Source: Eleusine coracana subsp. coracana (Eukaryota; Streptophyta; Magnoliopsida; Poales; Poaceae). Taken from it: a stretch of 64,000 nucleotides of DNA. The stretch is taken from NCBI GenBank assembly GCA_032690845.1, contig CM064430.1, positions 52,735,882 through 52,799,881 on the forward strand, written 5' to 3'. Below are positions 32,022-43,813 of this stretch, in pieces (position 1 is the first letter of the stretch; every line of letters starts with the position of its first letter). The position numbers and the translations under genes are program-made. The notes beneath the pieces are model-generated. The model worked only from the letters and a program-made list of their open reading frames with translations, was not told the origin of the DNA and searched no databases.

Positions 32022-35000
32022 ATGGCCCAACGGCTACCTAGGCGGAGAGGCGACTCTCAGGGCGACTCAAACCAGATTCGTTTCAACCGCCGATTCCTCC
32101 ACAAATCTCAACCTTCCCGTCATGGAATCCAATCTTCCAGCCACAAAAACCACCATACATTGCAGATCCAAGAGCGTCCTGCAGCATCTACAGCATCTAC
32201 AGCATCCAACCTCCGAAGCAGCGAGGCCTTTGCTCAATGCGAGGGTCTCCAGCCCCCTGTGGTAGATGACAGGACTGGGCTACGGGTACACCTAGGAGTT
32301 GATTTCAAAACTTCCTGGAGTCGACCCCGCCTTGAGAGCGATTGGTGCTTCCCAAGCTCTGCCCAGCGCAGAGTTGGGGGGCGTTCCCCGCCTGGTTCAG
32401 TTCGAGTTGGTTCGCGTTTCAAGCCCATGGAGTGGAGCCCCTCTGCCGACGGCTGTAGGGATCGAAGATCTTACGCCGATGTGGTCCGGCAGGGGTCTGA
32501 TGGAAAGCCTCACCCCACCTTGGACGCGTCGCCGGCGAGCGGCCGCCGGCTGCCAAAGGTACGGTTCTCTGACCACTTGACCGTTACGACCTTCTGGAAG
32601 CATGAACCCCCTTCGTTCCTGGGCCTGCCGAGAGAGGCTGGTAACTTCAAAGCGCTCATGGGCCGGCCCAGTCCGGGCCGACAGTGTGATCACCATCTGC
32701 TGCGGCAACCCCGCATTGAAGAGCCTGGCATCATATCTAGCTGCAGATTTTCCCTGTCCGATTGCCCTCAGATTCAACATGGCGTTGGGCGCGAGGCGAG
32801 TGACCTGTCCTGTCATCAGTCATGGCAAGTGGTCAAAAGCCGCTGGTGGTGGAGGAAGGAAAAACATATGACAAAGCAACGCATTCATGCTCAGCTACCA
32901 GCTGCACTGAAGCGTTAACGGGTTTTTGACAAAAGAGTCTTTGGCAGGTGCTTCAATTGTCTTGCACGGGATCATAATCTAGCACAATGCAGGGACCGTG
33001 CGAAATGTTGGAACTGTAAGGGCAGTGGGCATATCTCAACGCGTTGTCCTGACAAGCTTTATTCGAGAAGACCCCAACTAGAGAGCACTTCACACCAGCT
33101 GCAAACCCCTTCATCGAAAGTGTCTCCCAAAGACCCCAACCCAGATCCTCATCGGCATCGCGTTATGGAGCGACGTCTCTGTTGGGCAGTGCTTCTGGCC
33201 TGCGGCGGGAGAGCATGAGGGAGAGGCCACTAAACCAGGAGATGCACCACTGGGGAAGCGCGGTAAACTTCCCCGGCAATCCGCGCTTTAGGCCCCGGTG
33301 TGCATGGAAGATCGCTGACACCACTCAAGAAATGGAGGAAAGAAAAGATCTACTCATCAGCAAGGTGCTTCTCGTTCTTGACGAGGGGATGGTGGGAGCG
33401 TAGTCGCCAAGGGAGGTGGCAGACATCGTCCTTCTTCGATTCGGCATCCGCAAGCACCTTTTCCAGGTCTACCGCAGTCACCCGCATCATTTTATCATTT
33501 ACTTCTCAGATTCCTCAGATCGAGATCGGGTTTACATTGCTGATAGAGTAGTGGACGGTCCTGTTGAGCTCAGATTTCTTGCATGGGATCTTGATAGATT
33601 TGGAGATAGAGTCAATATCCCGTATCATATCAAGCTTAGCATTGAGGGGCTGCCGCAACATGCATGGTCCGTAGAGATTGCAGATAAAGTGCTCTGTGAT
33701 GAGGCGCTCATACACCATGTAGAGGAGGACACTCGGTTGAGAGTCAACCAGAGGGTTTTTGAGTGCTGGGCGCTTAGCCAAGATCCGTCTAGGCTCTCTC
33801 AAGTTGTTTACTTAACCCTAGCCAAGCATGACCCGAGAAGGAATGCGCACATTCAGTTCAGTCGTCCAAGGGGAATGAATCCTGGGCACGTATTCAAGAT
33901 TTTCATACATATTGATGTTGTTGAGGATTTGATGTTCTATCATTTCCCTCGCGAAGAGCTCCTGGCTGATGGCAAAGTGCCATGGAGGGATTTTACTTGG
34001 GAGTTTGGTCGGGCAGATGGCGAACTAACTCATGATGATGATGATGTACCTCCACCAATCCGACACTGTGGAGCAGCTAGAGAGGGCCAGTGGTGTCCTA
34101 GGGACGAGGATGATGATCATGATCGGGAGCCTCGGCGTTCACGGACCAGAGGTATCCTGAGAAGGGTCTCTGGTTGCATGGATGGTGGCAACAGGAACAG
34201 AGACTGCACTGATAGAAAGGAACATGGTTCCGGGTGGCATCGTGGAGAATCATCTCGTGGTGGGAGAGGCAACCAAGCACGTCAACACATTTCTGTGGAG
34301 GGCCAGAACTCCAATTATGTGGCATGGCCGGTACTCTCTGGTGTCGCTGGGTTCAGCCATGAAAATGCAGCGATCTGGGAACACTCTGATGCCATAGTCA
34401 TCACACTGGCTGCACATTCCCTTTTGATGCTGGAGCAGTGCGATCAGCAGCAGCAGGCTGCTTCAGATGCCATTGTTATCCAGCCGACTGCATCGATTCT
34501 CCATGACCTGGGGGATCAGACCGCTAAGGAACAACAACGGTTGGAACTGCAGGTGCAGCAGCATCTGGAGGAAGGAGGAGAATCAATCACACCCACTATT
34601 GTAGAGCCTGATACAAATTGGGTAGTCAGCCCACAGAGGATGCAGATGGACATCCAATCTGATGGGGAGCAGCTACTGGAGGTTCTGTGGCTATTCAAGC
34701 AGAGTACATCACAACCCATATTCAGTGCGATCTTACCTACGCAGGCACACAAACTGAAGGAGGTGGCTGCTGAAGATGGGCTGCAAAATGTGCAAGGGGC
34801 AGAGCTTTCAAGCATTCTTGAACAGAGCATGAAGCAACAACAAGATAAGAAGCAACCTGGGAAGCAGAGAAAGAGCCCACGCCTGAAGACTAAACTCAGT
34901 GATGGTAAGCCGGTGCTTAAGATGGCGCAGGAAATAGTTGCCAAGAAGTGTGGGGTGATCAAGGACAACCAGAAGCTAGAAGGCAAGACCCTCCAACAAT

Positions 35001-35251
35001 ACATCAACCTCTATAGGCGTCCTCTGACCACGGGCAGTGTCCAAGCAATTCTAAAGCTCACTGAAGTGGCCATCAAGAAGAAGAAAGAGTGCAGGAAGAA
35101 GAATGATATGACCAGCAAAACAACCAAGAAGAAGAGCAAGGGTGCAACCCTCGCGAAGCAGAAGAAGGAAACTACCATTGTGGCTGCTGCAGAAAACATC
35201 CCAGATGTTCGCCACACTGCAGCAGAGGAGGAGGTTGCTGCTTCAGCCTGA
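32022..35251 (+). pseudogene. LINE ORF1 (gag-like RNA-binding protein), broken
   Basis: ORF1 encodes the RNA-binding protein that coats LINE RNA. It reads from ATG 32022 in one frame to a stop at 32916-32918, and in the same frame continues through two CCHC knuckles at 32949-33047 (C-X2-C-X4-H-X4-C twice). It then shifts frame near 33150-33180. The following frame carries an in-frame stop at 33401-33403 and then a long open stretch (33416-35251, 611 codons). This has an N-terminal fold resembling the DUF4283-like region of plant LINE ORF1 proteins (VADIVLLRFGIRKHLFQVYR, later SIEGLPQHAWSVEIADKVL), an acidic/Arg linker and a Lys-rich tail. Two stops and one frameshift make this copy defective. 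Confidence 0.8.
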
Positions 35252-35508
35252 GCGCTGCTATCTAGCCATGCGTGTTGCCTTTATTTTTATTATGCAAAAA
35301 CCTTCAGCATTCCTTTGTTCTGGTCCTTCTCCACTTCTAATGGAAGAAGGCATGTATCTGGTTGTTGTACTCTCGCACGGTGTTGCGATGTTTAAACTTG
35401 CTTTGTTGATGTGTGATTTGGTGACCTTCGTGCCACCCCACCAGGAATTCATCATCACTTGCAGGCCGCCACCTGGGTCAGGTTTCAGTTGCATTATAAG
35501 TCTTTCTT

Positions 35509-38500
35509 ATGGATAATTGGGCACAACAATATAAGTTTATGTCATGGAATGTTAGAGGTTTAAACAACACTGCAAAAAGGGAGGATGTGAGGCAGGTAAT
35601 CTCTTCTTTTCGCCCGCAGCTAGTATGTTTACAGGAAACCAAGCTGTCTGTTATAGATGATGCTATTGTTCGAGATACTCTGGGAGATGTTTTCACTGGC
35701 AATTACATGTACCTGCCTGCCAATGAGACGCGGGGGGGGGGGGGGGGGGGGGGGGAATCCTGTTGGCATCGATCACAACAAGTCTCTATCTGCAGAATCA
35801 GCACCTCACGGCAAATACAATTTCAGCCAAAGTCATTGATACACAAAGGGACACAGAGTGGACCATCACGGCTGTTTATGGACCACAAGGCGACTTGGAG
35901 AAATTTTTTTTCTTAAGAGAGATTAAGCACCTCAAACAAGTCAGCTTTTCCAAGTGGTTATTGATTGGAGACTTTAACCTAATTTACCAAGACCAAGACA
36001 AAAGTAATGATCACCTAGATCGACGACTGATGCTCCGTTTCAGAAGAACCCTCAACGCTATTGAGGTGAAGAAAATCCCATTAATCGGCAAGCGTTTCAC
36101 ATGGAGCAACCAACAGGAGTCGCCTACACTCACTAGGATCGATAGAGCGTTCTGCACACCTGCCTTGGAGAACCACCTCATTAATCCGGTCCTGCAACCT
36201 TTGTCATCCTCTACATCTGATCATTGCCCCTTGATGCTGACACCGCTCGAGATACCTGCAACAACCCCACGCTTCAGGTTTGAATCTTTTTGGACGGAGA
36301 TGCCAAGTTTCTTTGAGTGTGTACAACAGGCTTGGCAACAGGCAGTCCCACCTACACAGAATGCAATGTACACATTGCATATCAAACTCAGCAGGACAGC
36401 AAAAAAATTGAAGGCATGGTCTAAGACTTTAGTACCTCAGGGGAAAATGGCAATGATCATATGCCGAGAGGTAATTTTTCAGCTAGAAAAGGCCCAAGAG
36501 GAAAGAGCTCTTACAGGAAGGGAAAACAGGTTAATAAAACATCTCAAGACCAGATTGTTAGGCCTGGCCGCAATAGAAAAAAGCAGAGCACGTCAAAAAT
36601 CCCGGATTACATGGCTTCGAAAAGGAGATGCTAATACTAAGTTGTTCCACATTATGGCTAATATTAGAAAAAAAAAGAATTTCATCCATATCCTGCATAA
36701 AGGTAACCGGGTTGCAACCACACAGTCAGACAAACATGCTCTCATTGATCAGCATTTCCTAGAACACATCGGGTCTTATGAGCCAAGGAAGTGTCAGTTA
36801 AATTTCGAGCAGCTAGGCTGGGAACCAAAGGACCTGCAGCACCTAGATCTTCCTTTTTCTGAGCAAGAAGTGCAACAGTTGATCATGCAGGCACCAAAAG
36901 AAAAGGCACCTGGGCCTGATGGCTTTATTGGATTATTTTTCTCTTATTGTTGGGATATCATCAAACAGGACCTCCTCCAAGCTCTGAATCAACTCTATCA
37001 TATGAACCAACAAGGTCTGCATCTCCTAAACCAAGCTTGTGTTGTTCTCATCCCAAAAAAGCAAGATCCAATTAAAGTTTCAGACTATAGACCGATTAGC
37101 CTCACTCATAGTTTTTCTAAAATTGCTTCAAAGCTCCTTGCTAATCGCTTATCCCCGGTGCTTGACACTCTAATCTCCATCAATCAAACTGCCTTCATCA
37201 AAAAGCGATGTATACATGACAACTTCATGTACGTGCAACAAGCAGTAAAGAAACTCCACAAGTCCAAAACTCCCTCCCTGTTCATAAAGCTGGACATCAG
37301 CAAAGCCTTCGATACTGTGAGTTGGCCTTATCTACTAGATATAATGACACATCTTGGGTTTGGCCTCCGATGGCGAAATTGGATCTCGGCTTTCTGGTGC
37401 ACCGCTTCATCCTCGTTCCTGCTGAATGGAGAGCCGGGCAGGTGCATCCCTCACTGTAGGGGGGTCAGACAAGGGGATCCCCTGTCCCCGATGCTTTTCC
37501 TTCTAGCAATGGAGCCTTTGCACCGGCTGTTCTACAAGGCACAGAAATTGGGTCTGTTAGCTCCGCTAAAAAGAGACTGTGATGCTTTCCGTGTTTCACT
37601 ATACGCCGATGATGCGGCGGTTTTCATCAAACCGACTGACAGAGATTTGCAGGTCACCAACAGCATCCTAGGTCTCTTTGGTGATGCCTCTGGTTTGATT
37701 ACTAACATGGCCAAAACTGAAGTCTATCCTATCCAGTGTCAAAATGAGGATCTGGGCTTCATTGCCCAACATAATCTTGTCACTTCACAGTTCCCATGCA
37801 AATACCTCGGTCTACCTTTACACGTCAGGAAGCCGACGCGAGCAATGATCCACCCAATGATTCAAAAGGTTGCTGACAGATTACCTGGGTGGAAAAGGAG
37901 ATTCATGACATATCCTGGGCGCGAACTATTGGTAAAGCCAGTCCTCACGGCAATGCCAACTTATTTTCTAACCATTTTTAAATGGCCAAAATGGGCAATA
38001 TCAAGGGTTGATAGATTCAGACGCAGCTTCTTCTGGAAAGGCAAAGATCCAGCAAATGTAAGGGGAGGACACTGCTTAGTTAACTGGGAAACATGCCTCA
38101 GGCCAAAGAAATTAGGAGGGCTCGGTTTCAAAGATCTGGACAAGTTCGGTCGAGCCTTACGACTGAGATGGCTCTGGTATAGATGGGATCATCGTGAACG
38201 CCCATGGAAAAAATTGCTAAAGGAGTACGATCCTGTAGACAGACAACTCTTCTTCTCATCAACATACGTGCAGGTTGGGAATGAACGTAACACTCCGTTC
38301 TGGGAAGCTAGATGGCTACATGGGGCTGCTCCCAAGGATCTGGCATCCAATCTATTTGCCATGGCTAAATTCAAGTGGAGGTCAATACAGGTTGAGCTTA
38401 GCAACTTTAATTGGATACGAAACCTTAGCGACATATCGGATGACAGGGCGATGGACGAATTCATACGATCGAGTACTCACCTCTGATAACTTAGCCAAGA

Positions 38501-38877
38501 GGAACTGGCCGCACAATGAACATTGTCAACTCTGTTCTCGTGTGCAGGAAACAACAACCCATCTTCTTACTGAATGCAACTACACAGAAGCTCTATGGAA
38601 CTTGGTGGCACAAGCAAATCACTTACCATGCTATGACCAGATGAAGGCAGCCGGCGAAGGCCCAATCTCTTGGGTTCAGAAGATGATGGACACAGGTCAC
38701 ACTAGAGCTAGACGTCAGAAGCTGGGCATTCTCTTCACTGTGTGGTGGCATATCTGGAAAGAACGGAACAGGCGCACATTCGAAAGTTCAGAGAAATCAG
38801 TTCATCAGGTTCTAGCCTCAATTCTAGAAGCACTTCAGCAGTATCGTTTTGCTTTCCCAGTCGACGCCATTGTGTAG
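35509..38877 (+). pseudogene. LINE ORF2: endonuclease and reverse transcriptase, broken
   Basis: ORF2 nicks target DNA and copies element RNA. The ATG at 35509 opens an AP-type endonuclease (MSWNVRGLNN, LVCLQETKL). The frame breaks at a run of 24 G (35732-35755), where the family has a TRGG motif. The next frame (35763-38486) holds the rest of the endonuclease (LLIGDFNLIYQD, TSDHCPLML) and the reverse transcriptase (KAPGPDGFIG, YRPISL, KLDISKAFDTVSW, RGVRQGDPLSPMLF and YADD at 37602-37613). At about 38460 a second break joins to a frame with the zinc-binding C-terminal region (CQLCSRVQETTTHLLTEC). The sequence between the two is shorter than in typical relatives, which implies a deletion. ORF2 starts 257 nt after ORF1. 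Confidence 0.88.
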
Positions 38878-39066
38878 TCTAAAGAATGCTTTATTTCACC
38901 ATTGTGTAGTCTAAAGACTGCTTTATTTTCCACTTAACCTTTCTTCTCTTGCCTTCATTTGTAAAGCCGACAGCATACTCTGCTGTGCGGTAGACTCTGT
39001 ATTGTGTCCGATTTTCTCCTTCCTTAATGAACGGCAGTGCTCCTGCCTCTTTTTCAAAAAAAAAAA

Positions 39067-39081
39067 AAGTGTCGGGCTGAC
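39067..39081 (+). repeat. Right target-site duplication of the 7.1-kb LINE
   Basis: Exact copy of 31929-31943, located directly after the A-tail. Confidence 0.93.
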
Positions 39082-41100
39082 CGTTTGTGCCACGATGGAC
39101 AAGTCGACCATAGACCCTCACAAGGATGAACTGGCTTCCGCACTTGCCAAAGCCCGGTGTCTGGACCTGATAATTTGTCGCATGCCTTCTCTCGTTGTTG
39201 GGGGAGGATCGTGAGTTTTACCATTGCTGCGGCATCACTGCAAGTTCACACAAACGTGGAGCAACATGAAGGGCTCCATGAGTGCAGCCCACCAAGTTCA
39301 ACACGCATATGAGAGCAATCCACTAATCCCGGTGATGTCCATATTGCTATGTGCTCTGATCCATGAATGATTCATTCAGTTTCATTATTACACACTTTAT
39401 TGCACCGATACGTGCTAACCGCTAAGCATCTTTTCATGCGTCCATCGGCCTGCCTCATTCGATTTTCTCTGCCCCTGCCTCCTTCGATTCTCTGCCATAT
39501 GTATGCCCTATCGGCATGTCGAGGTAGAAACGTAGCACAAACCTGATGTTTGAGAGTCTACCTTATACAATGGCGACCGTGTTTTCAGGTTTGATTTTTA
39601 ACAGATCAAGAGAATATGTTCGTGATTGGTGTCAAGCTAGCAGCAGCAGCAGCAAGTCATGTTATTAATCTCTATTCCTTTCGCTGAGTTCTGCTCTCTG
39701 TAAATCGTTATGCAAGTCAACTGTTTGTTGGCTACCTATTTTCTTTCAGCAATAACTGTCATAACTTTCTTTACACAACTTATTAAAAGAGGTGGTGTCA
39801 TCCGTGCTATTCTGCCACTTATGTAGAAAAAAGAACATAAGAAAAGAAAAAAGGAAAAATAATCATAGAGTCTGTTTTATTGTATTATTATAATCTTTTC
39901 TTGCTTCATGCTAACACTTAGCTTTTGGCCTCTTTCATTACCTCTTACTCACGTGAAGAAAATTAGTAGCTCCTTTAATTTTGATTCCCTTGCATCGTTG
40001 AGCCTGAAGCACAATTCTGAGCTTCTCCGTTTGGTTGTTAATTTATGTGTCCTTCGTATTATTATTTTTTCTATTCTATTTGGCTCAATTATTGCCACAA
40101 TTTTATTTCCTCCGTGGTTTTCTTGTTTGTCCCTATATTGCACGCAAGCCAGAAACCAAAAGAGATCGGTATATTATAGCGTTGACCAAATGGTCGAAGA
40201 GCTATGGCAGCATGATGCACTCGAAGTTTGATACACGATTTTGTGGTTGAGGAACCTATTATTGAGATTGAGCTCGTGGAGCCTATGGAAGGAGGCAAGG
40301 AGCGCTGGGGACAAGGCCATAAGTGCAGGATGATGAGTGGGCCGAGCTCCTCAGGGAGTGGCCAGCAAGGTCAATGGAGGTGACCACAGACACACAACAT
40401 GGTGTATGCGTCGCAAACGTGGGATTCAGGAAGGAGTACGACGAGTCCTTATCTGTCGCCACCGTTGTCAGTGTTGGAGCAGGTGGCGTTGCCGGATGTG
40501 TGGCTCATTGTCTGTACTCACGACATGGCTAATGAACGCCATGGCCAAGAGGGACGCGAGAAAGAGGAAGAGCGCTGCATCATCGTGAACTGTAGTACAC
40601 TTTCGCCGCATACATCGAAGTGTGAACCATGGCAAACTATCCACCATGAACCATCAAAGTTTCATTCGCCAACGTCATGCATAGACGATCACACGACACG
40701 CTCGGACTTGACCAGCCAAGCCGCACTTTGTTTCCACTGCCCGTCCTTGCTAGCTAGTAGCTAAGCAGTCGTCACCAAGCCCAATGACCGGCTTTGGATG
40801 CGTTCCCTGTACCAGCCGCGTCACTGCAACTTCTACTGCATCAGTCACCACCCCATCGCCATCATGGTAATAGATACCATGACTCTAATGGCACAAACAT
40901 TGGTTACATACTTACATTGCCAAACCGTTGGGTTGCAAAGCTAGTCATGCCATCACGTAACGAGGCGTGTGCATATCTTTGTGACAGATCTCTAGTGGTA
41001 TTGATGTCCTTGACATTGTGTTGACTACTCCTGGGACTTCCTTTTGATGTTTATCTAGTTGCATTGCATTGATAGCCTTCTTAAAACTTCCTATATTTGA
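39082..41100. other. Intergenic DNA right of the LINE
   Basis: 39082-39214 continues the interrupted target sequence and holds a short frame (MDKSTIDPHKDELASALAKA, then a Cys-Leu-Asp-Leu run). 39215-40120 is AT-rich. 40130-40770 has overlapping open frames with some protein-like character (for example WAELLREWPARSMEVTTD), broken by stops; I cannot assign them. 40800-40870 weakly resembles the repeat family described at 46826-57935 (CCATCGCCATCATGG block). Confidence 0.3.
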
Positions 41101-41700
41101 ATATTAGGATCACAATTAGGTTTAAGAATAAAATAAGTGGTCTATTTCTTCTATATTCTTAGCAAAATCCCACTAAGCTCCATGTAACAATTAAAGTAAT
41201 GGAACAGTAAATCATTAAAACTATAGAACAAAATTTATTGAAACAAATGGACAAAAGCGTTAAAGAAAATGATAAAATTTTATAATAGCACAACAAAATT
41301 CTTTATCTTTCCAAAAATATTGTTTCATATTTGCATTGGTCACAAAAAAATTCACACCTATCACAATGGCAAAGATACTGGGAAAGAAAGAAATCATATT
41401 ATGAAAAATCTCTCCATTGGTTATTTTTCAACTATGAAAGATGGTAAATACTTGATTAGATCTCCTATATCCTAGTCAGATATATCCTTCCTACGATGTT
41501 GTAGGTTTAGGAGAATCTACTGTAACATGGTTAGCCAAATTACACCCTGCTTAGGAAACATTCTCATATTGATATGGTTATTTTATAGTCGTTTCAACAT
41601 AATCTATATGAGACTCGAAAAACGTCAATAATTCACATAATATATTATAGCGACTAAAATAAGAGGAAACAATGATCTATAAAATTTATAACATACTTAA
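41101..41700. repeat. Old diverged copy of the AT-rich repeat family
   Basis: Block order is shared with the copies near 48600 and 57280: a CTATGGAACA-like block, an AAAATTTTATA block, a GGAAATCATAT-like block followed by an ATATCTC-like block, then a CATAATATATTATAGC block. Matches are interrupted by many differences, so this is a much older copy. It is non-coding. Confidence 0.45.
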
Positions 41701-42158
41701 AGAGATAATATGTGCTTTGTATGGATTACTTTTGTATGATTCTCATGAAACCTTCTTAGTGTGTATCAATCTCCATAGCATTGTTTTTATATTTAACACT
41801 AACTGAAAAAATGCATTGATTTTAGAGCTCTCCATGCTGTAAGGAGTGGTGCATTTGTTGATCCTTCACTGTATTACAAATAAGGACCATGAGCATCTAA
41901 GTTGCTAAGCATGTTTTAGCAATTCTTGCCCTTTGTTCAAAAAATATCTATATATATATGCTTTGCATGGGAAGGTAGTAAACAACCACCAAGCTTCTCT
42001 TGATAGTTCTATTGAATTTTAAAAGTCATAATCATCTTAGAAGACAACAAAGAAATCTACAAAAACTAGAATCAAAATTAGAAAATAATTCTCGTTGATC
42101 TTATCATTCATTAGTTTTTTTACAATAGCTGCTAACCGCATCGGATTTTCAAGACATC
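41701..42158. other. AT-rich intergenic DNA, no gene seen
   Basis: Contains a short TA repeat at 41949-41960. No open frame or repeat end is supported. Confidence 0.35.
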
Positions 42159-42461
42159 ATGTCAAAGTATGGGAAGTTGTTGATTGACATATTGGATCAA
42201 GCTAAAGAAAGCTTCACCAAAGTTTTGAAAGATCAAATATAAAATGAGTCATTCTCAGATAAAGTTGATAAAGAGGCAAAACACTTTGTTACAACTCTAA
42301 TTGAGCTTCATAATAAAGATTTGGTTGGTACTATTGCAGAGCTTGCAACAAGGTTCCCTGTGACAGCAGAGGCTATAAAAAAAGTTTGTGTGATCTATGA
42401 TGAAGGAATGTTACTGCACAATCACCCCTATGGTAGTCTTATAAAAAACCATCTCGTTTGA
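42159..42461 (+). pseudogene. Unidentified coding fragment with one in-frame stop
   Basis: From ATG 42159 the frame reads MSKYGKLLIDILDQAKESFT, continues to a TAA at 42240-42242, and stays in frame for a further 72 codons (for example HFVTTLIELHNKDLVGTIAE and ATRFPVTAEAIKKVCVIYDE) to a stop at 42459-42461. The amino-acid pattern is clearly protein-like in an AT-rich background, so it is probably a gene fragment carrying a nonsense change. I do not recognise the family. It lies about 300 bp upstream of an F-box/DUF295 tail on the same strand. Confidence 0.5.
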
Positions 42462-42654
42462 CAAGGATAATGCAAAAACTCATGAATGAAAAGGTCATTG
42501 ATAGGTACTAGCCTTGTATTTGTAAATTTGTTAATGGTTTTACATGGCTACATCTTACTTTTGCTTCTTGTTTTGTGTCTAAATGCGACGTAGACGTGCT
42601 TGATTGTGATGAAGCTAGTAAATTATCTTTGTTGGAGTCTATAGTTTAAGTCAT

Positions 42655-43320
42655 GTGGATGATATAATGTCAATTGCATCTTTAAATCACCTGGAAAGAG
42701 ATGCTATGGCTCTTAAGCATGACTCTAATGGCAATATCCATTATAGTGAGGGTGTAAGAAAGTACAAGGCGTATCGAGTCGACCTACGGAAGCACAAGAC
42801 GGGTGCCTGTCACAGCAGGTCTCGGCGGGCTCGCCGTGTTCATGGGAGAGAGGCGGGCGCTGTCGGTTCACACCGGCGTGTTCCCGACCATCCGCGCCAA
42901 CACCGTCTACCTGGGGTTTTGCTTCTGTGAGAGAACCGGATACGACCAAATTTCTGCTTACTGCCTGCTCAACGGAAGGGTTCAACATTCCAGCTTCAGG
43001 TGCCAAGATGGATGCTGGGCGCGACCCTGTGGTATTGCTGACTGCCTGTCCTGGTATGTCAGTGGCATATGCTCTGGTATTGATGAGATGTAGCCAAGCT
43101 AATAACCAGATGTGACAATTTGTTCAGCCCCTTTTCTTTCAAAATACAAACCGAGCATGATCGAATAACTTGCCGCGTACTGTGTCTGTTCTACGGAGCA
43201 TTGAACGGGATCCCAGCTTCAGCTGGGAAAAGATGCATGGTTGGGTGCGACCTGTGGTATTGCCGACTGTCTGTTCTGGTACGTTAGTGGCAGATCCGCA
43301 GATGCCGTGGATAATTGACG
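42655..43320 (+). pseudogene. C-terminal F-box/DUF295 fragment with duplicated tail
   Basis: KYKAYRVDL at about 42756-42785 matches the YRVDLD motif of the family. After a frameshift near 42800, GLGGLAVFMGERRALSVHTG, RANTVYLGFCFCERTG and CGIADCLSWYVSG follow in the frame 42803-43093. This corresponds to roughly the last third of the protein; F-box and central parts are absent. A second, more diverged copy of the last about 110-130 bp lies at 43180-43318 (TGTGGTATTGC-GACTG block repeated about 220 bp apart). The stretch 42655-42750 before the match is not family-like and is probably part of the neighbouring unidentified sequence. Confidence 0.75.
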
Positions 43321-43813
43321 AGACCATCAGCTAATCTGACGAATCTAATCGAGCTGTGATAATTCATTTTACGTTTTAAATGGATCTTAGCCGCCTGTTT
43401 ATTGTACTATTTCGCAGTACCTACTAATACGTACATAGGTACTTATCTCTAAAACAAATATCTCACAGTACCAAATATATAGATGGAGGATTTTTTTTTT
43501 GAACTGGAAAATGAGATTCCATTACTCAATCATGTGGCACACATCACAAACCAGAATCAGAAATTATATTCCTGTAATTGCATTCAAGCTTCTGTGATTA
43601 GATGCTTCATCAATTATCATGCTCCTTTTATTTTGTTTCTACACAGCGACCTTACCATTCCATTTCCCCTCCTGCATTATATTCACGCGCAGACTGCTTT
43701 TCCTTCTCTTGCATACTCCAACGTCTATATAACTGTAAACGACGCCGTGGCACGGTGGCTCATATATCCCAACTCCGAGAAATTAGCCTTTCCATGCAGT
43801 GGGTTTCGTCGCC
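43321..43813 (+). promoter_or_regulatory. Upstream region of the WAT1-related gene, with possible LINE tail
   Basis: T10 at 43491-43500 followed by GAACTGGAAAATGAGATTCC resembles the reverse complement of a plant LINE 3' end (a short solo tail). 43500-43813 is otherwise a plausible promoter and leader. No exact TATA position is claimed. Confidence 0.35.

Larger units (their letters stand above)
31944..39066 (+). mobile_element. Near full-length L1-type LINE
   Basis: A 7.1-kb non-LTR retrotransposon bounded by a 15-bp target-site duplication and ending in a run of 13 A. It has a short 5' leader (78 nt), ORF1 with paired CCHC knuckles, and ORF2 with endonuclease, reverse transcriptase and zf-RVT-type domains. 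Both ORFs carry inactivating changes. The two ends and the complete duplication show that it inserted at essentially full length by target-primed reverse transcription. Confidence 0.93.

Noticed and set aside
40323..40764. Overlapping frames at 40.3-40.8 kb as a gene
   Set aside because: Stops interrupt every continuous reading, and no family could be named; left as intergenic.
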